From assembly GCA_020055655.1 (NCBI GenBank), contig JAIPUR010000004.1, forward strand, positions 1-64,000: a DNA stretch of 64,000 bases, read 5' to 3'. Position 1 is the first letter of the stretch, and every line of letters begins with the position of its first letter. Under the pieces are notes generated by a model. It had not been told where the DNA came from, did no database searches, and worked only from the letters and a program-made list of their open reading frames with translations. The stretch is from Methanosarcinaceae archaeon. Lineage in GTDB: Archaea > Halobacteriota > Methanosarcinia > Methanosarcinales > Methanosarcinaceae. A program made the translations under genes and the position numbers. Shown piece after piece: positions 23,987 through 32,686 of this stretch.

Positions 23987-25099
23987 TCAGAACTTTGTGT
24001 ACTGTCCAAAGTCTCTTGCAGCCTTTACGATTGCACGAACGTTTGCAGGTGGTGCAAAGGTTGGGCATTCACATGATGTACCGAGGATGTATCCGCTTGG
24101 TGAATCTTTACCTGCAAGTACCTGTGACTTAGCCTGCTCGTATACCTGCATCTGTGTACCACGGTCTACAAGCTTTGTGTCGACACAACCAAGACAGATT
24201 GCTCTGTCACCGAAAGCTTCTGTGTGCTTTGCGGATGGGAATATGTCTTTACCATCATATCCGATCTGGACTACTGTGAATGGGCTCATTGGAGCTGTTC
24301 TCCACATGTCGTAGTCGTCTGCGTGGTTTCCACAAAGGTGAAGGTATACACCAGGTCCAGCGCCTGCTTTCAGTACCTTTCTGATAGCTTTGGATACTGG
24401 GTCGAATCCGAATCTCTTTATCTGTTCTCTGTCGAGAAGGTCACCACTAGCAATTACAGATCCGGTGATCATTACGTTTGCGCCGTATCTTTCTGCTGTG
24501 CATGAACATGCGCTCTCCATGTGGTCTCCTGCCTTGGTGAGGAGTTTGTCAACTACTTCTGGTTCTGTAACCATCCACATGAATACATCATCAATGCTTA
24601 CCCAGTTGGTTGCAACTTCCAAAACACCACCAAGTTGTGTGATTGGTGCGAACATCTGTGGGTACTCGTTGAATACTGTGTCGAGTGCTTTGAAGTGTGT
24701 TTCGAATGTTGGACCGTCTTTGAGTTCCTCTGGAGGAAGTACTCTGAATGCGTCTACATCCTCTGCGGTCTTGATCGGGCGGGTCTTAAGTGCTGGTGGT
24801 GCACCTGCCTTTGTAACGAGCTCTCCGCCGTAGTCTGCACCCCAGTAATCTGCATACAGGAAGTGACCTACTGGTGTGATGTCGTAGAGTTCACAAGCAC
24901 CACAAACCATCCTAACTGCTTCGTCTGGGTTTCCGTAGAAGTACTCTACACTTTTCTTGTATACTCCTGCTGCATGTGATAACATGATAGGATCTACAAT
25001 TACTCTTTCCGATGGCACATCTGCGAACGGTGTTGTCCACAGGCTGCCTGCGCTTTCTAACCAATTTGTGTCTATTGGAGCAAAATCTTCTGCTGGCAT
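23987..25099 (-). CDS. Divergent UroD-family zinc methyltransferase
   Basis: A 370-residue enzyme of the MtaA/MtbA/UroD superfamily but clearly different from the two MtbA-like proteins. The zinc site is H254-L-C256 with C343-E-C345 (GTSCECP), giving an extra cysteine near the usual third ligand. It has a longer N-terminus (APIDTNWLESAGSLW) and a central GGVLEVATNWVSIDDVFMWM. Strong codon bias suggests high expression. GGTGATTAAATC precedes the ATG. The adjacent redox protein and a long leader with a motif shared with the corrinoid gene at 12152 point to methyl metabolism. The methyl donor and acceptor are unknown; a methylthiol or quaternary amine is possible. Confidence 0.75.
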   Translation of the reverse strand: MPAEDFAPIDTNWLESAGSLWTTPFADVPSERVIVDPIMLSHAAGVYKKSVEYFYGNPDEAVRMVCGACELYDITPVGHFLYADYWGADYGGELVTKAGAPPALKTRPIKTAEDVDAFRVLPPEELKDGPTFETHFKALDTVFNEYPQMFAPITQLGGVLEVATNWVSIDDVFMWMVTEPEVVDKLLTKAGDHMESACSCTAERYGANVMITGSVIASGDLLDREQIKRFGFDPVSKAIRKVLKAGAGPGVYLHLCGNHADDYDMWRTAPMSPFTVVQIGYDGKDIFPSAKHTEAFGDRAICLGCVDTKLVDRGTQMQVYEQAKSQVLAGKDSPSGYILGTSCECPTFAPPANVRAIVKAARDFGQYTKF

Positions 25100-25996
25100 G
25101 ATTTAATCACCCATTTTTGTTAAAGTATAGAATGCTTAAGAGCGGGAAAACTACTTCCTCTCTTAATTGATGTCAAATTCGATTCATGATTCAATATCAC
25201 AAATTATTAATTTGCATCGTTTGGCTCAGAACCAATAACACAGGTTCGGTCCTATGATTATTGATTATTAAACACTAGTTGATTATGGATATATATAATA
25301 ACTTCCGGGAGTTAATCAAAATGCCCGATATAATCTACGTGGTTGATTAAATCAATGCCATTGATTAATCATTCATGTTTTTAATTTATGTAATATATTG
25401 TACCTTCTATTTTATTGCATGTTGTGTATTATTATACTGTTAGGCTCGAATAATGTTGCTTTTTGATCAGTCGTATATTCTGTTTATGTTCTAAATTGAT
25501 TATACGGGCTTTTAGCATACTGTTTATTTATCTCGCCATATTTTAGAAAGTGTGCATTGGTTGATGGCGGTGGAATAATGTTTATATGTTTACATTTTTG
25601 GACATGCATATTATTTAGAGTAATATTCTTTTTTCACCTGTCCTATTAATAGTGTAAACTAAAAATTCAAAGTTCCTATGTATTTTCATTTTATAATGTG
25701 CTGTTGTACATGGAGTAATTCATGAAATAAAATGGGTATGTTTATATAGGGCCCCTTTCTCCAAATTTCAACTTTCATACTGTCTACATTCATAGATTTT
25801 TGGCCATGTGGTGCATGTAGCATTTACGTCATCTAAAACGAGGGTTTGGGCATTATTGGATGTTCTGATATTTCTTATATTATTATATCTATAAGGGGTG
25901 TATGTTGGCTTATAAGTGGTATCTCTAAAACGTGAACCTGTGATTTCACGTTGTTACACTTATTCATTTTAATATTCATAAAAAAAGTTAGAAAGA
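25100..25996 (-). promoter_or_regulatory. Long noncoding region with promoter and leader of the UroD-family gene
   Basis: Nearly 900 bp without a gene. On the minus strand a TATA box (TTATATATATCC) lies near 25288-25299, so the UroD mRNA would have a leader of about 165 bases. Within it, 25211-25236 carries a sequence close to 12050-12077, in the opposite orientation relative to its gene, containing TTGGCTCAGAACCAA with complementary ends. From 25400 to 25996 I see only AT-rich sequence; a TTTATATAG box at about 25741-25750 followed by GGGCCCC could start an unannotated RNA, without other support. Confidence 0.45.
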
Positions 25997-26071
25997 TGCT
26001 CCGATGGGGATTCGAACCCCAGTCGCAGGAGTGAGAGTCCTGCATGATTGGCCGTGCTACACTATCGGAGC
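25997..26071 (-). tRNA. tRNA-Glu (CTC)
   Basis: Read on the minus strand, the acceptor arms GCTCCGA and TCGGAGC pair perfectly. The anticodon stem GCAGGA/TCCTGC encloses loop CTCTCAC with anticodon CTC, which reads GAG. The T-arm contains GGTTCGAATCC. The discriminator is A and CCA is not encoded. The D-arm sequence AGTGTAGCACGGCCAATCAT matches the archaeal tRNA-Glu pattern. Confidence 0.93.
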
Positions 26072-26156
26072 ATTTCGTTTCGCTTTAACAGCAACTCAGA
26101 AAGTAACTAAAAGCATATTAATCTTTCGTTTAAAAAAGGGTTGTACATGCTTGCTT

Positions 26157-27398
26157 TTAAGCAAACATGCCATGTGGTGTATTATTTACTTCTTCTTCTT
26201 CAACGACCTTCTCGTAAGCTTCCATTACATCTTTCATGGTCACCTGGTCTCCGCGCCTTCTCAATACGAACATGCCCGCTTCCTTTGTGATCACTTTCAG
26301 ATCAGCACCACTTAGGCCTTCGGTCATCTTTGCGATCTTCTTTAGATCTACATCCTCTGCAATATTCATCTTGCGGGTGTGGATCTTCAGAATCTCGCCG
26401 CGTCCTTCTTCGTCAGGTATTGGTACTTCTATTACTCTGTCAAAACGTCCCGGGCGGAGTAATGCAGGGTCTAAAAGGTCTATCCTGTTGGTCGCAGCTA
26501 TCACTTTTACGTTCTCAGCAGCTTCAAATCCATCCATTTCGGCCAGTAGCTGGAGCATGGTTCTGTTTACTTCGGCTGAACCTGTGGTTCCATCGTGTGT
26601 TCTCATGCCACCTACTGCATCAATTTCATCAATGAACAGTATGGAAGGTGCTTTGTCTCTTGCCATCTGGAATACGTCTTTCACAAGTCTTGCGCCTTCT
26701 CCTACGAACTTTTGCACAAGGTCTGACCCTGACATACGAATGAATGTTGCGTTAGCTCTGGAAGCCACTGCTTTTGCAATAAGTGTTTTTCCAGTTCCTG
26801 GGCCACCATGCATTAATACGCCTGTTGGCGGCTCAATGCCTATCTTCTCAAATAGTTCTGGTTCTACAAGTGGTAGCTCGACCGATTCAATGACCTCCTT
26901 AAGGACATCATCAAGGCCGCCTATCATGTCGTAATTAATTCCTGGTGAGTTAATAAGTTCCATGATCTGTGCGCGTACATCTGCTGCTCTGCTGATGGTT
27001 GATATTATTGAAAATGCAGCATTAACACAGACTCGCATGCCTGCCTGTATTTCATCTTGGAACTGTGGTGGTATTTTTGTCACAACTTCCTGGTTATTTC
27101 CATGTTGTCTTATTAGTGCCATGTCATCTTCAACTTCCATGACAGTAGCAATGAACAACGGAGGTCTTGTGAGTTGCTCTATCTGCTTTTTCAGCTTACT
27201 TGTTTCTTCAAGGTAGCTGTCTGCCATCATGCTGGCTTCCAAGAGCTTAGCTTTCATGCCCTCATTGTTGACTTTCAGTAATTCGATCTCTTTGCGCAAT
27301 GCTTCAATGTCTTCATTCGCTGATTCTTCTGAGTTCGTCTGGTTCACAAATTTTGAGTTTTTTGTGTCAATTGGTGATTCTGCACTACTATTTGACAT
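26157..27398 (-). CDS. pan: Proteasome-activating nucleotidase (PAN)
   Basis: A 413-residue AAA+ ATPase that unfolds proteins and feeds them to the archaeal 20S proteasome. Residues about 25-85 form the N-terminal coiled coil, followed by the OB domain and the ATPase with Walker A GGPGTGKT, Walker B SILFIDEIDAVG and the SRH region ending in RPGRFDR. The last residues are HGMFA: the docking tail that inserts in the 20S ring is normally hydrophobic-Tyr-any (HbYX), and here Phe replaces Tyr. The tRNA-Glu gene lies immediately downstream. It is transcribed alone, divergently from the gene at 27919. Confidence 0.93.
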   Translation of the reverse strand: MSNSSAESPIDTKNSKFVNQTNSEESANEDIEALRKEIELLKVNNEGMKAKLLEASMMADSYLEETSKLKKQIEQLTRPPLFIATVMEVEDDMALIRQHGNNQEVVTKIPPQFQDEIQAGMRVCVNAAFSIISTISRAADVRAQIMELINSPGINYDMIGGLDDVLKEVIESVELPLVEPELFEKIGIEPPTGVLMHGGPGTGKTLIAKAVASRANATFIRMSGSDLVQKFVGEGARLVKDVFQMARDKAPSILFIDEIDAVGGMRTHDGTTGSAEVNRTMLQLLAEMDGFEAAENVKVIAATNRIDLLDPALLRPGRFDRVIEVPIPDEEGRGEILKIHTRKMNIAEDVDLKKIAKMTEGLSGADLKVITKEAGMFVLRRRGDQVTMKDVMEAYEKVVEEEEVNNTPHGMFA

Positions 27399-27722
27399 AA
27401 GGTCACTTTATACTATCATTAGATATAAAATCAACTGAAACTTGATTGATGTGTCTCTTTTCACAATACTTTTAGTGAATTGGTTTGTGTGGGTGTATTT
27501 TTTAAAATAGAGTATTTTAAAGCCTTTTTTTATGTATTAGGTGTATTTTGACTGTTTTTATTTTATAGTAGTATCTTAATACAGTTTATAGTCTGTTTAA
27601 TGGAAGCATTTTTCTATCATTAATCTCTATTTATTCTCTGCAGATATTGTGATTATCTGTGTTTCTATGTTTTTCAATCAAATAAAGTGTTTTTAGGCCT
27701 TTAAATTGAATGAAAACATATG

Positions 27723-27766
27723 AATACTCTTATCTTAGCAAACATTTATATACAATTAAGAGTATT
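27723..27766 (+). promoter_or_regulatory. TATA box enclosed by a 10-bp inverted repeat
   Basis: AATACTCTTA (27723-27732) and TAAGAGTATT (27757-27766) are exact inverse copies flanking TTTATATAC at 27744-27752. This is a likely operator and core promoter for the P/Q-rich protein gene at 27919, with a leader of about 140 bases. The other half of the 27399-27918 interval, next to pan, shows no distinct signal. Confidence 0.6.
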
Positions 27767-27850
27767 TATTAATTGTGAAGCGGATTGGGGCACAATGTGT
27801 TTCAGATACGTTCACAACATCACATATCGCGCTTAAATAAGCAACCATTG

Positions 27851-27893
27851 TCTGAGGGGATGTATGGTTGTGGATCCACTATCTGAGGGGATG
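27851..27893 (+). repeat. Direct repeat TCTGAGGGGATG in the leader of the 27919 gene
   Basis: TCTGAGGGGATG occurs at 27851-27862 and 27882-27893, 31 bp apart. Each ATG opens a tiny frame: MYGCGSTI (27861-27887) and MNGFAQR (27891-27914). The GAGGGG lies directly against the ATG, too close for standard initiation, so translation is doubtful; a protein-binding or RNA-structural role is equally possible. Confidence 0.5.
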
Positions 27894-27918
27894 AATGGAT
27901 TCGCACAGAGGTAAAAGG

Positions 27919-28770
27919 ATGAAGATTCGGCTCGAGATCATCGGTGACGATGACACAGAGAATACAAGCATTGAATTTGGCGGACCGCATTGGAAAACGT
28001 GCATTCTTGCCTTTATAGATTCACTACCTTATGGTGATAAGATCAGTGTCGAATCTTCTTCCGATTCATTACCTGTTTCTTCTATTTCACAAGGCCAGCA
28101 GCCGACGCAATCTTTGCCTGCTCAGCCACAAGTATCACAAGAGCCTCTAGTACAGCAGCCCGCTGTGCAACAACCTGTGATTCAGTCTACTACTCAACAA
28201 CAACAACAACAACCTGTAGTGACACAGCCGCTGACACAAGTATATCAGCAACCTGCTCCGCATATGTCGCCAATGCCACCATCAATTTATGGTGCACCTG
28301 GTGTTATGCCTTACTATTACTATACTCAGCCTGTTCAAACACCTCCGTTTGTCCAAGGGCAGATTCCTCCAGCTCCTGCTCAACAGCCTGCTCAAGCAGC
28401 TAGTACACATGCTGAACCTGTGGCGCAACAGGCTCCTGTTCAGAATGCAGCGCCAACACGGCAAACTCCACATCTTCAGGAAAAGCTTAACGACTCATCA
28501 CTAACTATTAGTGAACGACTCGAACTATTCCTGAAATATGAGTATCCACGTGTTTGGTTCTCATCACAGGATGTACAGCAGCATTATGAGCGTGTTTACG
28601 GTCCTATAAAACAGAGCACAGTTTCAACATATCTATCTCGTATGTTCCGCAAGAACATTCTGGAACGTCGTGGCAATCGCACACAACGTGAATACAAGTA
28701 TATTGATGTTGAAATGGAAATGCCTGTGATCTCTTCTAACACTCCAATTTCTGAATATTACAGATTATGA
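27919..28770 (+). CDS. Pro/Gln-rich protein with C-terminal winged-helix-like domain
   Basis: A 283-residue protein. An N-terminal domain of about 50 residues (MKIRLEIIGDDDTENTSIEFGG) is followed by about 140 residues of low complexity dominated by Gln, Pro, Ala and Val, with a run of six Gln and a PYYYY patch. A C-terminal domain of about 85 residues follows (ISERLELFLKYEYPRVWFSSQDVQQHYERVYG, then STVSTYLSRMFRKNILERRG), which looks like a winged helix with a recognition helix. Start: ATG at 27919 with GAGGT six bases upstream; the ATG at 27895 lacks a signal. The long flexible linker is unusual for an archaeal DNA-binding protein. I do not recognise a named family. Confidence 0.65.
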   Translation: MKIRLEIIGDDDTENTSIEFGGPHWKTCILAFIDSLPYGDKISVESSSDSLPVSSISQGQQPTQSLPAQPQVSQEPLVQQPAVQQPVIQSTTQQQQQQPVVTQPLTQVYQQPAPHMSPMPPSIYGAPGVMPYYYYTQPVQTPPFVQGQIPPAPAQQPAQAASTHAEPVAQQAPVQNAAPTRQTPHLQEKLNDSSLTISERLELFLKYEYPRVWFSSQDVQQHYERVYGPIKQSTVSTYLSRMFRKNILERRGNRTQREYKYIDVEMEMPVISSNTPISEYYRL

Positions 28771-28791
28771 TCACAACGTCTTTGTTCTTCT

Positions 28792-29250
28792 ATGATTCTT
28801 TCCCGGAAGTTTTTGAGATATTTTCTAATTTCTATTCTTTTATTAGTTCTACTTCAATTCATCAGTACAATTTTGTTAACACTCGGAAATAGTGCCGATA
28901 TAACTGGTATTATAGTTATAGGATTCATCCCAATAGTTTTTGGATCATCTTCTGAACTGGGGTCTACACTACTGTTATTCATGCTGTCAGTGCTAGTATT
29001 TTATATTTTATTTGTTCTGATGAATACGATTCTATTCATGTATGATGAAAATTCATGCTCAGTTTCTGAACTGGATAACAAAGAGTGTTATGATAGCAGT
29101 TCCTCAAAGTCAAATGTTAGTGCCGGAGCTGTCATCATGCTGGGTCCTATTCCTATTGTTATAGGCTCTGGCAACAAAATATCGATAGTTTTGGCATATA
29201 TTGCATTTGCTCTTGTTTTTGTGTTTTTGATCCTGTTCACAAGGCTGTAA
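28792..29250 (+). CDS. TIGR00304-like membrane protein with duplicated motif
   Basis: A 152-residue protein with four hydrophobic helices. The motif of the archaeal TIGR00304/DUF131 family, GIIxIGxIPIVFGS, occurs twice: TGIIVIGFIPIVFGSSSE near residue 40 and SAGAVIMLGPIPIVIGSGNK near residue 115. Most members I know are about 80 residues with one motif, so this looks like a tandem duplication or fusion. The first helix is a possible signal anchor. No ribosome-binding site is obvious before the ATG. The function of the family is unknown. Confidence 0.6.
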   Translation: MILSRKFLRYFLISILLLVLLQFISTILLTLGNSADITGIIVIGFIPIVFGSSSELGSTLLLFMLSVLVFYILFVLMNTILFMYDENSCSVSELDNKECYDSSSSKSNVSAGAVIMLGPIPIVIGSGNKISIVLAYIAFALVFVFLILFTRL

Positions 29251-29364
29251 CTAGTGGTGGGGGTGTGATGTTGTGAATTTGTTTTATCCGGTTCGAATAT
29301 GAGAAAATGCTATGCTTGTCCACTGTGAATATGTTTATACGGTTTCAGGTCAATACATATTCTG

Positions 29365-31347
29365 ATGCGCCAGTTCAAACTTGTATCTGACTACACTCCT
29401 AAGGGTGATCAGCCAAAGGCAATTGAGCAATTGGTCGATGGAATTGAAAAAAGTAAAAAACATCAGGTACTGCTGGGTGTGACCGGGTCTGGTAAGACTT
29501 TCACAGTTGCTAATGTGATTGAAAAGGTACAAAAACCAACACTTGTCATTGCTCATAATAAAACGTTGGCTGCACAACTGTATTCTGAATTCAAGGAGTT
29601 CTTTCCTGATAATGCAGTAGAGTATTTTGTAAGTTATTATGACTATTATCAACCTGAGGCATACCTTCCTACTACTGATACATATATCGAAAAGGATGCT
29701 TCAATAAACGAAGAGATCGACAGGATGCGACTTTCTGCAACCATGTCTCTTCTCGAAAGACAGGATGTCATTGTTGTTTCAAGTGTATCCTGTATCTATA
29801 ACCTTGGATCACCAGATGAATGGCGAAAAATGTCCGTGACAATGCGTGTGGGTCAGGAGGTCGATCGTTCAGAACTTTTTGAATCCCTTATTAATATCCA
29901 ATATGAAAGAAATGATGTTGAGTTAGGTCCTGGTAAATTCCGCTCTCGTGGGGATACGGTTGAAATAAATCCGGCACAGTGGGATTATGGTATCCGGCTG
30001 GAACTTTTCGGTGATGAGATCGACAGGATAGCATATTTTGATACACTCACTGGTAAAGTGACTGAAGAGCTTGGTGCAGATGAATATGTCTCGGTATATC
30101 CTGCAAAACACTTTATCATGCCTGAAGAATACATTCAAAAAGGTCTTGTCTCCATAGAATCAGAGCTTGAAGAGCAACTTAGCATATTACGATCACAGGA
30201 TAAATTGCTTGAAGCACAGCGGCTTGAGCAGCGCGCAAGATTTGATATGGAAATGATAAGGGAACTTGGGTATTGCAGTGGTATCGAAAACTATTCTCGT
30301 CATTTTGATGACAGGAAGCCCGGAGATCCTCCTTCTTCATTATTGGATTTCTTCCCTGAGGACTATCTTGTTGTAATTGATGAATCCCACGTAACCATTC
30401 CTCAGGTCAGGGGTATGCATAATGGGGATCGTGCGAGAAAGGAGTCTTTGGTCTCCTATGGTTTCCGTCTTCCTTCTGCATATGACAATCGTCCCCTGCG
30501 TTATAATGAGTTTGAGCGCTTGTTGAATTATGTTCTATATATATCTGCGACACCTGCAGAATATGAAATTGACAAAAGTAGTGCTGTGGTGGAGCAGATC
30601 ATTCGTCCGACTGGTCTTGTTGATCCTAAAGTTACTGTAAGGCCTGTGGAAAATCAGATAGATGACCTGATCGGTGAGATCGGCAAGGTCACTGGGGATG
30701 GATTCCGTACACTTGTGACGACTCTGACCAAAAGGATGGCTGAGGATCTCACTGACTATTTGCTGGAACTTGGTATCAAGGTTCGCTACATGCATTCTGA
30801 CATTGATACTATTGAAAGGTCAGAAATAATCAGGGGTCTGAGGAAAGGAGACTTTGATGTTCTTGTGGGAATTAACCTTTTGCGTGAGGGTATCGATCTT
30901 CCTGAAGTTGCGTTTGTTGCAATTCTTGATGCAGATAAGGAAGGTTTCCTGCGTTCGGAGCGTTCTCTCATACAGACAATTGGCCGGGCATCCCGAAATT
31001 CAGAGGGACGTGTAATACTCTATGCTGATAAGATAACTGGTTCAATGGCTCGTGCAATGGGTGAGACCAAACGCCGACGTGAACTCCAAATAGCTTTCAA
31101 TGAAGAACATGGAATTACTCCTAAAACTATAGAGAAGGCTTTGCAGAAGGAACTGGTAGAAGCAGAGGCCTATTCTTCTGATTCCGGTGCTATGTCAATT
31201 GCAGAAAACATGTCTAAAAGGCAATTGTCCGATATGGTCATCGACCTTGAGGCTGAGATGCACCTTGCTGCTAAAAATCTGGAATTCGAACGGGCTGCAG
31301 AGTTGCGTGATCGCTTGAAAGAGTTACGTGAGAATTATTCTTTGTAA
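29365..31347 (+). CDS. uvrB: Excinuclease ABC subunit B
   Basis: A 660-residue DNA damage-recognition helicase of bacterial-type nucleotide excision repair. Walker A GVTGSGKT is near residue 40, the beta-hairpin region [21 protein letters not shown] near 90, Walker [15 protein letters not shown] (DESH box), the helicase motifs [14 protein letters not shown] and [12 protein letters not shown], and the C-terminal UVR domain that contacts UvrC ([24 protein letters not shown]). It loads onto DNA with UvrA and recruits UvrC; neither gene is adjacent in this window. Methanogens acquired uvrABC from bacteria. The gene stands alone between a membrane protein and a convergent ABC ATPase. Confidence 0.95.
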   Translation: MRQFKLVSDYTPKGDQPKAIEQLVDGIEKSKKHQVLLGVTGSGKTFTVANVIEKVQKPTLVIAHNKTLAAQLYSEFKEFFPDNAVEYFVSYYDYYQPEAYLPTTDTYIEKDASINEEIDRMRLSATMSLLERQDVIVVSSVSCIYNLGSPDEWRKMSVTMRVGQEVDRSELFESLINIQYERNDVELGPGKFRSRGDTVEINPAQWDYGIRLELFGDEIDRIAYFDTLTGKVTEELGADEYVSVYPAKHFIMPEEYIQKGLVSIESELEEQLSILRSQDKLLEAQRLEQRARFDMEMIRELGYCSGIENYSRHFDDRKPGDPPSSLLDFFPEDYLVVIDESHVTIPQVRGMHNGDRARKESLVSYGFRLPSAYDNRPLRYNEFERLLNYVLYISATPAEYEIDKSSAVVEQIIRPTGLVDPKVTVRPVENQIDDLIGEIGKVTGDGFRTLVTTLTKRMAEDLTDYLLELGIKVRYMHSDIDTIERSEIIRGLRKGDFDVLVGINLLREGIDLPEVAFVAILDADKEGFLRSERSLIQTIGRASRNSEGRVILYADKITGSMARAMGETKRRRELQIAFNEEHGITPKTIEKALQKELVEAEAYSSDSGAMSIAENMSKRQLSDMVIDLEAEMHLAAKNLEFERAAELRDRLKELRENYSL

Positions 31348-31394
31348 TATGCTCTCATTTTATTGTTTTTTGTTTTTGTTCTTCCCCTGCGTTT

Positions 31395-32399
31395 CTATCT
31401 TCGACGGCGATGCATTCTTCCGTGTTTTTTCATGCCTGCTTTTTCCGAGCCAGAGTCGCGAATATCTTTGCCAGTATGGTGGAGAAATACATCATCTAGT
31501 GTTGGTTTGTGAAGGTTGACGGATAATATTTCAAGTTGCATTTGAGAACTTATTTTTAATATCTCCGGAATAGCACGCTCTCCGCTGGATGCTGTGATGA
31601 GCACTTTGTTTTCAGATACGGTTATGCTATCTTCGCTCTCCTTTTCTATGTATTTTGCTTTAAGCTTCTGAGCATCATCTTCAGTGGATAGTCCAAGTGT
31701 GATCATGTCGCCACCAAGGGACGACTTCAATTCCTGTGGAGTTCCCATGGTCACTATATTTCCATGGTCAATTATTGCTATCCGGTTGCACAGCCTGTCT
31801 GCTTCTTCCATGTAGTGAGTGGTCAAAACCATGGTTATGTTCTTTTCCTGGTTTAGCTGTTTGATGTACTCCCAGATGTGATTCCTTGTTTGTGGATCAA
31901 GTCCCAGGGTTGGTTCATCAAGAAAGAGTACGTTTGGGTGATGCATTAGTCCCCTGGCGATCTCCAGACGACGCATCATGCCGCCGGAGTATTTGGTAAC
32001 TGTCTGGTCTGCCCATTCTTCTAGTTCCACAAGTTCCAGTACTTCCTTTATCCTCTCGTGGCGCTCTTTCTTTGCAAGTCCGTAGAGTCGTCCATGGAGG
32101 TCGAGATTCTCCCGTCCGGTGAGTTTCTGGTCAAGAGTGGTTTCCTGAAATACTACTCCAATGGATTTGCGCACTTTTGTGGAGTCTGCTTTTATGTCGT
32201 ATCCCCAAACTTTTGCATTTCCTGAACTTGCTTCTAGCATTGTGGACAACATTCCGATGAGTGTCGATTTACCTGCTCCATTTGGCCCCAGCAGTCCGAA
32301 AAGCTCCCCTTTTTTCACCTCGAGCTTGATTCCATCGACAGCTAACATTTCGTTGTACTTCTTGGTAATTCCTTCTGTATAGATGGCAATATCGTTCAC
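31395..32399 (-). CDS. ABC transporter ATP-binding protein, DrrA family, orphan
   Basis: A 334-residue ATPase of ABC-2 type export systems. Walker A GPNGAGKST, the Q-loop FQETTLDQKLTG, signature YSGGMMRRLEIARGL, Walker B VLFLDEPTLGLDPQ, switch His in VLTTHYMEEADRLC, and the DrrA C-terminal region ending in NLHKPTLDDVFLHHTGKDI. The tail is strongly basic (KKHGRMHRRRR). These ATPases normally precede a permease gene in the same operon, but downstream on this strand lies the convergent uvrB. The membrane partner must be elsewhere or upstream, where only a tRNA gene is seen. Confidence 0.9.
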   Translation of the reverse strand: MNDIAIYTEGITKKYNEMLAVDGIKLEVKKGELFGLLGPNGAGKSTLIGMLSTMLEASSGNAKVWGYDIKADSTKVRKSIGVVFQETTLDQKLTGRENLDLHGRLYGLAKKERHERIKEVLELVELEEWADQTVTKYSGGMMRRLEIARGLMHHPNVLFLDEPTLGLDPQTRNHIWEYIKQLNQEKNITMVLTTHYMEEADRLCNRIAIIDHGNIVTMGTPQELKSSLGGDMITLGLSTEDDAQKLKAKYIEKESEDSITVSENKVLITASSGERAIPEILKISSQMQLEILSVNLHKPTLDDVFLHHTGKDIRDSGSEKAGMKKHGRMHRRRR

Positions 32400-32465
32400 T
32401 ATTAAGCTCCTGTACTAAGGATACATTAGTAGGTATTATACATTTTGTTATTCAGCACCGGGAGA

Positions 32466-32480
32466 AACCTTTATATCTTA
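32466..32480 (+). promoter_or_regulatory. BRE/TATA box of tRNA-Gly
   Basis: GAAACCTTTATATCTT, a purine-rich BRE followed by a TTTATATC TATA element, lies about 30 bp before the mature 5' end of the tRNA-Gly gene. Confidence 0.65.
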
Positions 32481-32506
32481 AAACTACATGTTAGGGAATA
32501 CAACGT

Positions 32507-32581
32507 GCGCTGGTGGTTTAGTGGCTATGACTGAGGCCTTCCAAGCCTTAAACCCGGGTTCGAATCCCGGTCGGCGCACCA
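32507..32581 (+). tRNA. tRNA-Gly (TCC)
   Basis: Acceptor arms GCGCTGG and TCGGCGC pair with two G:T wobbles. The anticodon stem GAGGC/GCCTT encloses loop CTTCCAA with anticodon TCC, which reads GGA. The T-arm is CCGGGTTCGAATCCCGG. ACCA at the 3' end gives discriminator A plus an encoded CCA, which ends at 32581. Confidence 0.95.
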
Positions 32582-32686
32582 AAACTTTTTCTGATAAATT
32601 TTAAACTGATTAGGTCTAACTTTTTATTTTGCTCGATATCTTTCTCATAGTAAAACCTTTTTAACCTTCCAGTCAGATATATCCAT

